Below, piece after piece: positions 8,299-17,314 of a stretch of DNA of 64,000 nt. Origin of the DNA: an uncultured Paracoccaceae bacterium (lineage in GTDB: Bacteria; Pseudomonadota; Alphaproteobacteria; Rhodobacterales; Rhodobacteraceae); assembly GCA_947489445.1 (NCBI GenBank), contig CANLDN010000007.1, forward strand, positions 124,001-188,000, written 5' to 3'. A model generated the notes under the pieces. It was not told the DNA's origin, ran no database searches, and saw only the letters and a program-made list of their open reading frames with translations. A program made the position numbers and the translations under genes. Within the stretch, counting starts at the first letter, position 1, and each line of letters starts with the position of its first letter.

Positions 8299-9477
8299 TC
8301 AAGTCGACCTGATCGCTTGCCCCGCGGCCCAGCCGGATGACCATGCCCATTGGAAGTTGTACCCGCCCAGCCAGCCGGTCACATCGACGCATTCCCCAAT
8401 GAAATAAAGGCCCGGCACGGATTTGGCCGCCATCGTCTTGGACGACAGCGCGTCCGTGTCCACGCCGCCCAATGTGACCTCGGCCGTGCGGTAGCCTTCG
8501 CTGCCTGATGGCGTCAGCGTCCAGTTTGTCAGGGCCGTGCAAATCGCGGCCAATGTGTCGTCGCTCTGGTCGGCGATGTTGCCCGCCAGCGGCAGTTCAT
8601 CCGCCAAATGGTCGACCAGCCGGTTGGGCAGGTGTTGCCCCAGGATCGTGGTAAAGGCCCGCCGCCCGTCACGTTTGCGGTGCTGTTGCAGCTGCCCCAT
8701 CAAGTCGCCGGTCGGGGCGAGGTTGATGCAGATCGCTTCGCCTTCCTGCCAATAGGATGACGCTTGCAGGACAGCAGGGCCAGAGAGGCCGCGATGGGTG
8801 AAAAGGATCGCTTCGTCGAAGCTGGTGCCATTCGCGCTGACCCGGGCGGGGGTGGCTGTCCCGGCGAGTGGTTTGAATTTGTTGTCAGAAAAGGTAAGCG
8901 GAACAAGGCCGGGGCGGGGTTCTGCGATTGGCAGACCGAATTGCTGGGCGATCTGGTAACCCAACCCGGTGGCCCCCATTTTGGGGATGGATTTGCCGCC
9001 AGAGGCCACAACAAGGTTGCGCATTTGCACCTGCGTGCGGCGCCCTTCGCGCATCAGCGTGGCGTGAAAATGGCTGCCGTCATGGCTGATGTCGCTGACG
9101 TCCGTTTGCAGCCAGAGCTGGGCACCCGCGCGGTCCATCTCGGCCCGGAGCATGGCGATGATATCGCGTGCGGAGGTGTCGCAAAAAAGTTGACCGAGGG
9201 TCTTTTCGTGCCACGGGATTTTGTGCTGATCCACCAGTCCGATGAAATCCCATTGGGTGTAGCGCCCCAGCGCAGATTTGCAGAAATGTTTGTTCTGGCT
9301 GATGAAATTCGCAGGGCTGGTGTGCAGATTGGTGAAATTGCAGCGCCCGCCGCCGGAGATGCGGATCTTCTCGCCTGGGGCCTTGGCATGGTCCACGATC
9401 AGCACGTCGGGTCCTACATGGGCCGCAGCCATCATGCCGGCCGCCCCGGCCCCGATAATGAGGGTTTCGATTTGCAT
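8299..9477 (-). CDS. HI0933/BaiN-type NAD(P)/FAD-dependent oxidoreductase
   Basis: A 392-residue flavoprotein of the HI0933 (YhiN/BaiN-like) family. The N-terminal dinucleotide-binding motif GAGAAG is at residues 9-14, and the family signature ISGGGRCNFTN follows near residue 45. GLSGPAVLQ and the C-terminal GLYFIGECVDVTGWLGGYN complete the FAD fold. The physiological substrate of this family is mostly unknown. The ATG at 9477 is chosen because the Rossmann strand starts five residues later; a GTG at 9492 is an alternative. It is the only reverse-strand gene within the dcw region and separates mraY from ftsW together with the TPR gene. Confidence 0.9.
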   Translation of the reverse strand: MQIETLIIGAGAAGMMAAAHVGPDVLIVDHAKAPGEKIRISGGGRCNFTNLHTSPANFISQNKHFCKSALGRYTQWDFIGLVDQHKIPWHEKTLGQLFCDTSARDIIAMLRAEMDRAGAQLWLQTDVSDISHDGSHFHATLMREGRRTQVQMRNLVVASGGKSIPKMGATGLGYQIAQQFGLPIAEPRPGLVPLTFSDNKFKPLAGTATPARVSANGTSFDEAILFTHRGLSGPAVLQASSYWQEGEAICINLAPTGDLMGQLQQHRKRDGRRAFTTILGQHLPNRLVDHLADELPLAGNIADQSDDTLAAICTALTNWTLTPSGSEGYRTAEVTLGGVDTDALSSKTMAAKSVPGLYFIGECVDVTGWLGGYNFQWAWSSGWAAGQAIRST

Positions 9478-9506
9478 GCGCCCATGTGGCACGGGCAGCG
9501 GTAGAG

Positions 9507-9528
9507 ATCAAATTTCCAGAAATTTGAT
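9507..9528. repeat. perfect 9-bp stem-loop in divergent intergenic region
   Basis: ATCAAATTT (9507-9515) and AAATTTGAT (9520-9528) are perfectly complementary around a CCAG loop. It lies between the divergent flavoprotein and ftsW genes, just left of the 9527-9561 element. It could be an operator or an RNA hairpin; there is no poly-T tail. Confidence 0.6.
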
Positions 9529-9561
9529 GCCTCCGGCGGGGATATTTATGGCCAAAAGAAG
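9527..9561 (+). repeat. 35-bp dispersed element (copy 1), CCTCCGGCGGGGATATTT type
   Basis: This stretch matches 52203-52237 at 34 of 35 positions. It holds CCTCCGGCGGGGATATTT followed by TGGCCAAAAGAAG; in the second copy the right half is a perfect TTTTGGCCAAAA palindrome. From memory, similar sequences recur between genes in roseobacter genomes; their role is not known to me. Confidence 0.75.
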
Positions 9562-9660
9562 CTGGGAGGCCTGATTTTATGTAGAATCGGTGCCTGATGC
9601 CGTCTATGGTGTCGTCAGACCCGGAAAACCGGGCGTGTTGAGGCAGTATGGCGGTGATCC

Positions 9661-10830
9661 ATGACGGAAATGGTCTATGGGACGGTCCCGGTTCGGTCCG
9701 GTGACCCGGTTCTTCCCCGGTGGTGGCGGACAATTGATAAATGGAGCTTGTCCTGCATCCTGATCCTTGTGGGGATCGGGTTGTTGTTGGGGCTGGCGTC
9801 TTCCCCGCCGCTTGCGGCCAAGAATGGGCTGGAGCCGTTTCACTACGTCACCCGACAGGCGATTTTTGGCGGCATGGCGATGGCTGTGATGTTTTCGGTA
9901 TCCATGATGTCGCCGACGGTGGTCAGGCGCTTGGCGGTATTGGGGTTTCTGTGTGCCTTTGCAGCGCTGGCCATGTTGCCGGTGCTGGGCACGGATTTCG
10001 GCAAAGGTGCTATGCGTTGGTATTCGCTGGGGTTTGCTTCGGTACAGCCATCGGAATTCCTCAAGCCCGGTTTTATTGTCATGGCGGCATGGTTGTTGGC
10101 CGCGAGCCAGGAATTGGGTGGCCCGCCCGGCAAGACATACTCCTTTGTCTTGACGATTGTGATTGTGCTGATGCTTGCACTGCAGCCTGATTTTGGTCAG
10201 GCCGCGCTGATCCTGTTTGCGTGGGGGGTCATGTATTTTGTGGCTGGCGCACCGATGTTGATCCTGATCATTTTGGCTGGGCTGGTCATTCTGGGCGGCT
10301 CGTTCGCCTATTCGAATTCGGAACATTTTGCGCGCCGGATTGATGGGTTCTTGTCGCCTGATCTGGACCCGAATACCCAGCTTGGCTATGCGACCAACGC
10401 CATTCGCGAAGGCGGGTTCTTTGGCGTCGGCGTGGGTGAGGGGCAGGTGAAGTGGTCGCTGCCCGATGCCCATACGGATTTCATTATTGCGGTCGCCGCC
10501 GAGGAATATGGCCTGATCTGTGTGCTGGTGATCATCATGCTTTATGCCGTCATCGTCGTGCGATCCCTGCTGCGCTTGATGAAAGAACGCGATCCGTTCA
10601 TTCGTCTGGCGGGGACGGGGCTGGCCTGCGCCTTTGGTGTGCAGGCGATGATCAATATGGGCGTGGCCGTTCGGCTGTTGCCCGCCAAGGGGATGACTTT
10701 GCCCTTTGTCTCTTACGGTGGATCGTCTTTGATTGCAGGAGGAATTGCCGTGGGTATGCTGCTGGCCTTTACCCGAACACGTCCGCAAGGCGAGATGGAG
10801 GATATCCTGTTGCGCAGGGCTGATCGATGA
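9661..10830 (+). CDS. ftsW: septal glycan polymerase FtsW (SEDS family)
   Basis: A 389-residue polytopic SEDS glycosyltransferase that polymerises lipid II at the septum with FtsI. Family motifs are present: [17 protein letters not shown] (116-132), QPDFGQ (175-180), [12 protein letters not shown] (271-282) with the presumed catalytic Asp273, and PFVSYGGSS (348-356). Length and about ten membrane helices are normal. Its own promoter probably lies in 9493-9660, since the preceding gene points the other way. It overlaps murG by ATGA. The first ATG is taken; the family N-terminus varies. Confidence 0.96.
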   Translation: MTEMVYGTVPVRSGDPVLPRWWRTIDKWSLSCILILVGIGLLLGLASSPPLAAKNGLEPFHYVTRQAIFGGMAMAVMFSVSMMSPTVVRRLAVLGFLCAFAALAMLPVLGTDFGKGAMRWYSLGFASVQPSEFLKPGFIVMAAWLLAASQELGGPPGKTYSFVLTIVIVLMLALQPDFGQAALILFAWGVMYFVAGAPMLILIILAGLVILGGSFAYSNSEHFARRIDGFLSPDLDPNTQLGYATNAIREGGFFGVGVGEGQVKWSLPDAHTDFIIAVAAEEYGLICVLVIIMLYAVIVVRSLLRLMKERDPFIRLAGTGLACAFGVQAMINMGVAVRLLPAKGMTLPFVSYGGSSLIAGGIAVGMLLAFTRTRPQGEMEDILLRRADR

Positions 10831-11924
10831 AAGAACCGCTGCTTGTGATTGCGGCCGGGGGGACGGGCGGGCACATGTTCCCTGCGCAGGCCCTGGCGGA
10901 GGCGATGCTGGAAAGAGGCTGGCGCGTGCGCCTGTCGACTGATGCGCGTGGTGCCCGATATACGGACGGGTTTCCCGACGCTGTGCAGGTCAATGTCGTA
11001 GGCAGTGCTACCTTTGCAAGGGGCGGTGTGCTGGCGAAGTTGTTGGTACCCTTTCGAATTTTGGGGGGCATTGGCGCCGCAAAATTTCGGATGCTTTGGG
11101 ACCGGCCTGCAGTGGTTGTGGGGTTTGGTGGTTATCCGGCTATCCCCGCGATGTCGGCGGCATGGGCGCTGCGCATCCCACGGATGATCCACGAACAAAA
11201 CGGTGTGCTGGGTCGGGTCAATCAGTTGTTTGCCAAGCGTGTGAATGCGGTGGCCTGCGGCACGTGGCCCACCGAACTGCCCCAAGGTGTTGAGGGCGTA
11301 CATACTGGAAACCCCGTGCGCGCCGCCATTTTGGAACGCGAAGGTGCGCCCTATATCCCGCCCGGCGACTATCCGATGTCGATCCTTGTGATGGGCGGCA
11401 GTCAAGGCGCGCGCATCATGTCTGACATTGCCCCGCCAGCGATTGCAGCACTGCCAGAACATATCCGGCGTAACATCCGGGTCAGCCATCAGGCGCGACA
11501 GGAAGATTTGCAGCGGGTGAAAGATTATTACGCAAGCGAACTGATTACAGCAGACGTTGAGACGTTTTTTGACGACGTTCCGAACCGTATGGCCGATGCG
11601 CAATTGGTGATCGCCCGATCTGGCGCGTCCACCGTGGCAGATGTCAGCATCATCGGGCGCCCCGCGATCTGGGTGCCGCTGGCAAGCGCCATTCGGGATG
11701 AACAGACCGCCAATGCCCGCCAACTGGTTGAGGCAGGTGCGGCTGTCTTGATGGCCGAAGCAGAGTTCGAGGTCGCCCCGCTAACGGCAAAGATCACCGC
11801 GCTCTTCTCTGATGAGCAAGGCACAATGAAAATGGCGCAAAAGGCACGGGCCTGCGGTGTTGTCGACGCAACGGACCGGCTTGTGCAAATGGTGGAAAAT
11901 CTGGCAGAGGCTGGCAAGACATGA
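10827..11924 (+). CDS. murG: lipid II synthase MurG (GlcNAc transferase)
   Basis: A 365-residue GT28 glycosyltransferase at the inner face of the membrane that adds GlcNAc to lipid I, giving lipid II. Motifs seen: GGTGGH (11-16), GGYP (101-104), HEQN (122-125), GGSQGAR (190-196) and the donor-binding region [19 protein letters not shown]. It is coupled to ftsW (ATGA) and to murC (ATGA). Its product is the substrate polymerised by FtsW. Confidence 0.97.
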   Translation: MKEPLLVIAAGGTGGHMFPAQALAEAMLERGWRVRLSTDARGARYTDGFPDAVQVNVVGSATFARGGVLAKLLVPFRILGGIGAAKFRMLWDRPAVVVGFGGYPAIPAMSAAWALRIPRMIHEQNGVLGRVNQLFAKRVNAVACGTWPTELPQGVEGVHTGNPVRAAILEREGAPYIPPGDYPMSILVMGGSQGARIMSDIAPPAIAALPEHIRRNIRVSHQARQEDLQRVKDYYASELITADVETFFDDVPNRMADAQLVIARSGASTVADVSIIGRPAIWVPLASAIRDEQTANARQLVEAGAAVLMAEAEFEVAPLTAKITALFSDEQGTMKMAQKARACGVVDATDRLVQMVENLAEAGKT

Positions 11925-13339
11925 TGGATGGGAACCCTGTAATGAATGCGGCAACGAAACTTCCCCTTGATGTGGGTCCGATCCATTTTGTGGGGATCGG
12001 CGGTATTGGCATGTCCGGTATTGCCGAGGTTTTGCTGAACCACGGCTACACCGTGCAAGGCTCTGACCTGAAGGCCACCAAGATCACGGAACGGCTGAAA
12101 TCGCTGGGTGCTGTTATTTACGAAGGGCAGCGGGCCGAGAACCTGGAAGGGGCCGAGGTCATCGTCATTTCCTCAGCCATCAAACCCGGGAACGCCGAAC
12201 TGGACGAGGCGCGCCGCAAGGGTATGCCTGTCGTCCGCCGGGCAGAAATGCTGGCCGAACTGATGCGCCTGAAATCCAACGTGGCTGTTGCTGGCACCCA
12301 TGGCAAAACGACCACCACGACGATGGTTGCGGCCTTGCTGGATGAAGGCGGGATCGACCCGACCGTCATCAATGGCGGTATCATTCATGCCTACGGATCA
12401 AACGCGCGCATGGGGCAGGGCGAATGGATGGTGGTAGAGGCTGACGAAAGTGACGGCACGTTCAATCGTTTGCCCGCGACCATTGCCATCGTGACCAATA
12501 TCGATCCTGAGCATATGGAACACTGGGGGACGGAAGAAGCGCTGCATCAGGGGTTTTACGATTTCGTCTCGAACATTCCGTTTTATGGGTTGGCCGTCTG
12601 CTGCACGGATGATCCCGATGTGCAATCGCTCGTAGGTAAGATCAGCGATCGCCGCGTCGTGACCTATGGGTTTAATGCACAAGCCGACGTTCGGGCGATC
12701 AACTTGACCTACAAGAGTGGTATCGCACATTTTGACGTCGCATTGCAGGCCGAGGATGCGCTGATTGAAGGGTGTGAATTGCCGATGCCGGGGGACCACA
12801 ATGTTTCGAACGCGTTGTCCGCCGTCGCCGTGGCCCGACATCTGGGCATGAAAAAGGACGAGATCAGGGCCGCTCTCAAAGGGTTCGGCGGTGTGAACCG
12901 GCGCTTTACCAAGGTGGGCGAAGTTGACGGTGTGACAATCATTGACGATTACGGTCACCATCCGGTTGAAATCGCGGCTGTTCTGAAAGCGGCGCGTCAG
13001 GCGAGCGAAGGGCGGGTCATTGCGGTGCATCAACCGCACCGTTACAGTCGGCTGTCGCATCATTTCGATGAATTCTGCGCCTGCTTCAACGATGCTGATG
13101 TCGTGGGTATCGCTGATGTCTTCTCTGCGGGCGAGGACCCGATCCCCGGCGCGGATCGCGACGGGCTTGTTGCGGGCCTGATCCGCCATGGGCACCGTCA
13201 TGCACGAACAGTGGAATCTGAGGATGATCTGGTGCGCCTTGTCCGCGAACAAGGCAAGCCGGGTGATATGGTTGTGTGTCTAGGGGCTGGTACGATCAGC
13301 GCATGGGCCAATGCCTTGCCGGAGCGTTTGACTACGTGA
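11921..13339 (+). CDS. murC: UDP-MurNAc-L-alanine ligase MurC
   Basis: A 472-residue Mur ligase that starts the stem peptide by adding L-Ala to UDP-MurNAc. The N-terminal UDP-binding loop [12 protein letters not shown] is at 25-36, the P-loop GTHGKTTTT begins at 125, and HQPHRYSR marks the C-terminal domain. Two starts are possible: ATG 11921, overlapping murG, or ATG 11942 (giving MNAATKL), which is closer to what I recall of relatives. The gene ends in GTGA, which also starts the next small gene. Confidence 0.96.
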   Translation: MMDGNPVMNAATKLPLDVGPIHFVGIGGIGMSGIAEVLLNHGYTVQGSDLKATKITERLKSLGAVIYEGQRAENLEGAEVIVISSAIKPGNAELDEARRKGMPVVRRAEMLAELMRLKSNVAVAGTHGKTTTTTMVAALLDEGGIDPTVINGGIIHAYGSNARMGQGEWMVVEADESDGTFNRLPATIAIVTNIDPEHMEHWGTEEALHQGFYDFVSNIPFYGLAVCCTDDPDVQSLVGKISDRRVVTYGFNAQADVRAINLTYKSGIAHFDVALQAEDALIEGCELPMPGDHNVSNALSAVAVARHLGMKKDEIRAALKGFGGVNRRFTKVGEVDGVTIIDDYGHHPVEIAAVLKAARQASEGRVIAVHQPHRYSRLSHHFDEFCACFNDADVVGIADVFSAGEDPIPGADRDGLVAGLIRHGHRHARTVESEDDLVRLVREQGKPGDMVVCLGAGTISAWANALPERLTT

Positions 13340-13590
13340 GCTTACCGCTGGTTATAGGCTGCATCTGGGTACTGGCGGCAACGATCGTGGCCATGCTGCC
13401 GATGAAGTATCAATATGTTCCCGGCGTCGCACTATTGGTAGGCGCACCTGCGCTGATCATCTGGATCGGCTATGCGCATGGCTGGTTCTTTGCGGTTCTG
13501 GGACTGTTCGCTTTCGCATCAATGTTCCGCAATCCCCTGATATATTTTTATCGTCGGGCACGAGGGGAGCGTCCGGAGATCCCCAAATGA
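13336..13590 (+). CDS. DUF2484-type small membrane protein (first paralogue)
   Basis: An 84-residue hydrophobic protein with about three membrane helices, ending in basic [25 protein letters not shown] at 13336 overlaps the murC stop (GTGA) and is preferred over an in-frame upstream codon inside murC. The sequence and its place between murC and murB fit the DUF2484 family, which I know from Rhodobacteraceae; function unknown. The next gene is a paralogue, sharing the patterns PL..GC.WV, GAP and FR.PL.Y.YR. It is coupled to it by ATGA. Confidence 0.8.
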   Translation: MSLPLVIGCIWVLAATIVAMLPMKYQYVPGVALLVGAPALIIWIGYAHGWFFAVLGLFAFASMFRNPLIYFYRRARGERPEIPK

Positions 13591-13835
13591 TCCATCCATT
13601 GCTCGCGATATGCTTCTGGGTTGTTCTCGCCTTTGTCATGGCGATGATACCATCAAATGATAATCACTGGCGCAGGGCATACGTCCTCATGGCGATCGGC
13701 GCACCGATGTTGGTCTGGATGGTTTTGACCGGTCATCTGCTATACGCCGGGATATTTATCATTGTTGCGGCTTCAGTGTTTCGTTGGCCATTGGTTTACC
13801 TTTATCGCTGGTTACGACGTCAGGTGGGGCTTTAG
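13587..13835 (+). CDS. DUF2484-type small membrane protein (second paralogue)
   Basis: An 82-residue membrane protein, a clear paralogue of the preceding one: both have an N-terminal helix with PL.I.C.WV, a central GAP motif and the ending FRWPLVYLYRWLRR. The positively charged tail suggests a cytoplasmic C-terminus. It starts within the previous stop (ATGA). A duplicated pair here is noteworthy because I recall a single DUF2484 gene as the usual state. Function unknown. Confidence 0.8.
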   Translation: MIHPLLAICFWVVLAFVMAMIPSNDNHWRRAYVLMAIGAPMLVWMVLTGHLLYAGIFIIVAASVFRWPLVYLYRWLRRQVGL

Positions 13836-13838
13836 CAG

Positions 13839-14129
13839 ATGGGGGATCTGGCCATAATTGCATTGATGCTTGGCTGTGCGTTCTTGCCCTTTGCTGTTTT
13901 GGTCAAGCTGGTGAGGGCGGGTGCCTCAGGTCTGGCACTAACTTTTATGTCAGTCCTTGGGGGCGTTTTTGTTGTTTTGATCTACGCAAGCGGGCGCCCG
14001 TTTGGTGTTGATCCGGTGTTCGCTTTGTCCGCTGCACTCCTCTTTGTATTCCCTGCTCTTTTGGGTGGTGCTGCCGGTGCCCTGCTTGGCTGGTTGTTGA
14101 GGCGGCGGGACGATCAAAAACTATCCTGA
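13839..14129 (+). CDS. small membrane protein of unknown function
   Basis: A 96-residue protein with about three hydrophobic helices and the C-terminal GGAAGALLGWLLRRRDDQKLS. It follows the DUF2484 pair after three bases and is probably cotranscribed. Its length, helix layout and Gly-rich last helix before a basic tail resemble the protein at 14211, which suggests they are diverged paralogues. I do not recognise a family. Composition is less GC-rich than in the flanking mur genes. Confidence 0.7.
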   Translation: MGDLAIIALMLGCAFLPFAVLVKLVRAGASGLALTFMSVLGGVFVVLIYASGRPFGVDPVFALSAALLFVFPALLGGAAGALLGWLLRRRDDQKLS

Positions 14130-14152
14130 TTCATTCTCCATCAGAAATAACT

Positions 14153-14194
14153 TGAACGCCGTTCATATTTGTGTCAGAAAATGAACAGTGTTCA
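14153..14194. promoter_or_regulatory. twin TGAAC-N3-GTTCA palindromes (candidate operators)
   Basis: Two 13-bp palindromes, TGAACGCCGTTCA (14153-14165) and TGAACAGTGTTCA (14182-14194), lie 29 bases centre to centre and just upstream of the ribosome binding site (14200-14206) of the 14211 gene. The arrangement suggests dimer sites for a regulator. The half-site resembles alphaproteobacterial LexA half-sites (GTTC/GAAC), but the 3-base inverted spacing differs from the GTTC-N7-GTTC direct repeat. Confidence 0.6.
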
Positions 14195-14210
14195 ATTTTG
14201 GAGAAGAATC

Positions 14211-14501
14211 ATGAGTGGTGAAATAATCGTTCTAATTGGTGTTCCGTTAGTGGCCTTTACCGTAACCGTCATTATTGCACATTTGCTGGGCCGCGCCCGT
14301 CATGGCATGGTATTGGGCGCGCTTGGCCTGATATGGGCAGGGTTTACAGGCGCGATGTTTATTGGGATGGAGCAAGCATCAGGTTGGGATGGGCTTGGCT
14401 ACTTTATTGGCTTGATCTTGCTTGGTGCGCCAGCAGGTGCCGGTCTTGGCCTTGGTGGGTTGGTCGGTTGGTTGCGGAGCGGAAAGGAAATACATGCTTG
14501 A
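14211..14501 (+). CDS. small membrane protein of unknown function
   Basis: A 96-residue protein with about three membrane helices and the C-terminal [22 protein letters not shown] 14211 is chosen because GGAGAAG sits at the right distance; an upstream in-frame start at 14169 would run through the twin palindromes. It overlaps the murB start by eight bases and is probably translated with it. It is possibly a paralogue of the 13839 protein. No family was recognised. Confidence 0.7.
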   Translation: MSGEIIVLIGVPLVAFTVTVIIAHLLGRARHGMVLGALGLIWAGFTGAMFIGMEQASGWDGLGYFIGLILLGAPAGAGLGLGGLVGWLRSGKEIHA

Positions 14502-15432
14502 TCTTCCATCGGTGCGCGGCACACTAACCACGCACCGGAACTTGGCTGATTTGACCTGGATGCGGGTCGGTGGACCTGCCGATGTGCTGTTTCAGCCTGC
14601 TGACATGGATGATTTGTCGGCGTTTCTAGCGGCACTTGATCCCTCCGTGCCGGTGTTCCCGATGGGCGTAGGCAGCAATCTGATAGTGCGCGATGGCGGG
14701 ATCAGCGGTGTTGTGATCCGGCTGGGGCGCGGGTTTAATCAGATAAGCATCGACGATGACAGGGTCGTGGCCGGTGCCGCCGCCCTTGATGCCCATGTCG
14801 CCCGCAAGGCGGCAGAGGCTGGGCACGACTTGACGTTTCTGCGCACCATTCCCGGCACGATCGGGGGGGCGGTCCGTATGAATGCAGGCTGTTATGGCGA
14901 TTACGTGGCCGATGTCTTGACATCGGTGACGCTGGTTTTGCGGGATGGGACGATGACCCAAATGGCCGCTGATGCGCTGCAATTGGCCTATCGCCAAAGC
15001 GTGCTACCCGATGGGGCCGTCATCGTGCAGGCAACATTTGCGCCACCAGTGGGCAACCCGGATACGCTGATGCAACGCATGACCGATCAGCTGGCCAAGC
15101 GCGACGAAACTCAACCGACCAAGGACCGCACCGCCGGTTCAACCTTCCGCAATCCGGCCGGTTTTTCGTCTACGGGCCGGTCTGATGATGTCCATGATCT
15201 CAAGGCGTGGAAGGTGATTGATCAGGCCGGGATGCGCGGGGCCAAACTGGGCGGGGCGGTCATGAACGTCAAACATTCCAACTTTCTGACCAATGCGGGC
15301 GGGGCCACAGCCGCCGATCTTGAGGATTTGGGCGAGCAGGTGCGGAAAAAGGTTTACGCATCCCAAGGGATTGAGCTACAATGGGAAATCATGCGGGTCG
15401 GCAACCGACTAGGTGAAGGCATCGCAGAATAA
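14494..15432 (+). CDS. murB: UDP-N-acetylenolpyruvoylglucosamine reductase MurB
   Basis: A 312-residue FAD enzyme that reduces UDP-GlcNAc-enolpyruvate with NADPH to UDP-MurNAc. The FAD-binding stretch [10 protein letters not shown] (21-30), [31 protein letters not shown] (119-135) and the catalytic-Ser motif GSTFRNP (Ser216) are present. ATG 14494 with AAAGGA just upstream is preferred to an in-frame start at 14422, which would add 24 residues inside the previous gene. The 80 bases after it contain three stem-loops. Confidence 0.96.
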   Translation: MLDLPSVRGTLTTHRNLADLTWMRVGGPADVLFQPADMDDLSAFLAALDPSVPVFPMGVGSNLIVRDGGISGVVIRLGRGFNQISIDDDRVVAGAAALDAHVARKAAEAGHDLTFLRTIPGTIGGAVRMNAGCYGDYVADVLTSVTLVLRDGTMTQMAADALQLAYRQSVLPDGAVIVQATFAPPVGNPDTLMQRMTDQLAKRDETQPTKDRTAGSTFRNPAGFSSTGRSDDVHDLKAWKVIDQAGMRGAKLGGAVMNVKHSNFLTNAGGATAADLEDLGEQVRKKVYASQGIELQWEIMRVGNRLGEGIAE

Positions 15433-15434
15433 TC

Positions 15435-15495
15435 GGTCAAAAGACCACGATCCTGAGGCAAGGATCACAATAATTGACGGGTCGCCAAAGACCCG
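15435..15495 (+). other. three consecutive stem-loops between murB and ddl
   Basis: Within 61 bases there are GGTC-AAAA-GACC (15435-15446), GATCCT-N6-AGGATC (15449-15466) and CGGGTC-N6-GACCCG (15478-15495). All stems are perfect and no T-run follows. They may delimit mRNA segments by stabilising or processing the dcw transcript; a terminator is unlikely because the operon continues. Confidence 0.6.
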
Positions 15496-15512
15496 CACTG
15501 AGGCGGTAGGGT

Positions 15513-16427
15513 ATGTCGAGCAGGACAAACCCGAAAGTTGTTGTTCTGATGGGCGGCCCATCGGCTGAACGCGAGGTATCGCTCAGCTCGGGCCGTGAAT
15601 GTGCGGCGGCTTTGCGGGTAGCAGAGTGTGAAGTGATCGAGGTCGATGCGGGCCGCGATGTTGCCGCGCGTCTGATCGACATTGCCCCGGATGTGGTTTT
15701 CAACGCACTTCACGGTCGCTGGGGCGAAGATGGCGCAGTGCAGGGCATTCTGGAATGGCTGCAAATCCCTTATACGCATTCCGGCATTCTGGCTTCTGCC
15801 CTGACCCTTGATAAACAACGCACGAAGGACGTGTACCGAAAGGCGGGTCTGCCCGTTGTGGACAGCATTCTGGCCCCTGCCGCCGATGTCCGCAAAGCCC
15901 ACGTCATGCCGCCGCCTTATGTGGTCAAACCCAACAACGAAGGGTCCAGCGTCGGGATCTATATCGTGCATGCAGCTGCCAACGGCCCGCCCCAACTGGC
16001 CGATGATATGCCCGATCAGGTCATGGTCGAGGCATTCGCGCCGGGCCGCGAGTTGACGACAACCGTGGTGGGTGATCGTGCGTTGACAGTGACCGATATC
16101 ATCACTGAAGGCTGGTATGATTATCACGCCAAATATGCGCCGGGCGGATCGCGGCACGTGTTGCCTGCCGATATCCCAACTGACATTTTTGATGCCTGCA
16201 TGGACTACGCCCTGCGCGCGCACAACGCCTTGGGGTGCCGCGGTGTGACCCGCACCGATTTCCGTTGGGATGAAACCCGCGGGCTTGATGGCCTGATCCT
16301 GCTCGAAACCAATACCCAGCCCGGTATGACGCCCACATCACTCACCCCCGAACAAGCGGCGCATGTGGGCGTCAGTTTTCCGCAGCTGTGCCGCTGGATG
16401 GTGGAGGACGCATCATGCGATCGCTGA
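15513..16427 (+). CDS. ddl: D-alanine--D-alanine ligase
   Basis: A 304-residue ATP-grasp ligase that makes the D-Ala-D-Ala used by MurF. LMGGPSAEREVSL near the N-terminus, FNALHGRWGEDGAVQG, KPNNEGSSVGI and the C-terminal ETNTQPGMTPTSL with metal-binding acidic/Asn residues identify it. It overlaps ftsQ by 13 bases. Its place before ftsQ is the common alphaproteobacterial order. Confidence 0.95.
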   Translation: MSSRTNPKVVVLMGGPSAEREVSLSSGRECAAALRVAECEVIEVDAGRDVAARLIDIAPDVVFNALHGRWGEDGAVQGILEWLQIPYTHSGILASALTLDKQRTKDVYRKAGLPVVDSILAPAADVRKAHVMPPPYVVKPNNEGSSVGIYIVHAAANGPPQLADDMPDQVMVEAFAPGRELTTTVVGDRALTVTDIITEGWYDYHAKYAPGGSRHVLPADIPTDIFDACMDYALRAHNALGCRGVTRTDFRWDETRGLDGLILLETNTQPGMTPTSLTPEQAAHVGVSFPQLCRWMVEDASCDR

Positions 16428-17314
16428 CCGCCCCCCGCCGTCCCGCACCCGCCCGTCGCGATCCGGCCCCGTCAAAGCTGGGCTATCGCTATCAGCGCCT
16501 GATGCTGACGCCAGGGTTCCGGGTCTTTGTCCGGGTCGGCGTGCCGATCCTTCTGGTCGCGATTATCCTGACCAGTTGGTTTTCTCATGAAGAAAACCGC
16601 GAGATGTTGAGCGCGCGGATTGCCGACGCCAAGCAAAGCTTTCAAACGCGCCCGCAATTCATGGTGCAGAGCATGGAGATTACGGGAGCAGAGGCTGCGC
16701 TTGAAACGCAAGTATCTGCGCTTTTGCCGGTGGATTTCCCCGTATCGTCCTTTGATCTGGATCTGGAGGGCATGCGCCGCACGGTCGAAGCTTTGGATGC
16801 TGTTGGCTCGGCCAGTGTCCGCGTGGGGCAGGGCGGCGCGTTAGAGGTCGCAATAGCGCCGCGCGTTCCCGTGGCCCTGTGGCGGGATGCAGGCACCTTA
16901 CGTTTGATCGATGCCGATGGTGTGCAGTCAGGCGTTATCGGGTCGCGCGCTGATCGGTTGGACTTGCCGCTGATTGCAGGCGACGGGGCCGAACAGAAAA
17001 TCGCGGAAGCACTTGCCCTTTATGCAGGTGCCGGGCCGTTGCGCGAACGAGTGCGGGGCCTTGTGCGCATGGGCGAACGGCGCTGGGACATTGTGCTGGA
17101 TCGCGATCAACGCATCCTGTTGCCGGACGAGGAGGCCGTTGCTGCACTCGACCGGATTATCGCGTTGAACGAAGCACAGGACATGCTCGAACGGGACGTG
17201 GCGGTTGTGGATATGCGCAACGCACAACGCCCCACCCTGCGCATGAGCGAAGAGGCATCGCTGGCGATGCGTCGCGGCAATGAAATAACAATAAACAATG
17301 GGGCGAACAACTGA
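16415..17314 (+). CDS. ftsQ: cell division protein FtsQ
   Basis: A 299-residue bitopic protein: a basic cytoplasmic tail rich in Arg/Pro, one membrane helix at about residues 37-57, then a periplasmic POTRA-like domain (from about 75, MEITGAEAALETQ) and a beta domain with RVPVALWRDAG and LRLIDADGV. It scaffolds FtsL/FtsB. ATG 16415 is preferred over 16388 because it removes nine residues lying inside ddl. It ends TGATG, sharing one base with ftsA. Confidence 0.93.
   Translation: MRSLTAPRRPAPARRDPAPSKLGYRYQRLMLTPGFRVFVRVGVPILLVAIILTSWFSHEENREMLSARIADAKQSFQTRPQFMVQSMEITGAEAALETQVSALLPVDFPVSSFDLDLEGMRRTVEALDAVGSASVRVGQGGALEVAIAPRVPVALWRDAGTLRLIDADGVQSGVIGSRADRLDLPLIAGDGAEQKIAEALALYAGAGPLRERVRGLVRMGERRWDIVLDRDQRILLPDEEAVAALDRIIALNEAQDMLERDVAVVDMRNAQRPTLRMSEEASLAMRRGNEITINNGANN

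Noticed and set aside
8138..8407. Plus-strand open frame starting MRMVCAWFLHGKH, resembling the start of a minus-strand frame at 45952-46977 (MRMVSAWVLHRKH)
   Set aside because: The similarity comes only from the shared 47-bp DNA element; downstream sequences are unrelated and overlap real genes on the other strand.
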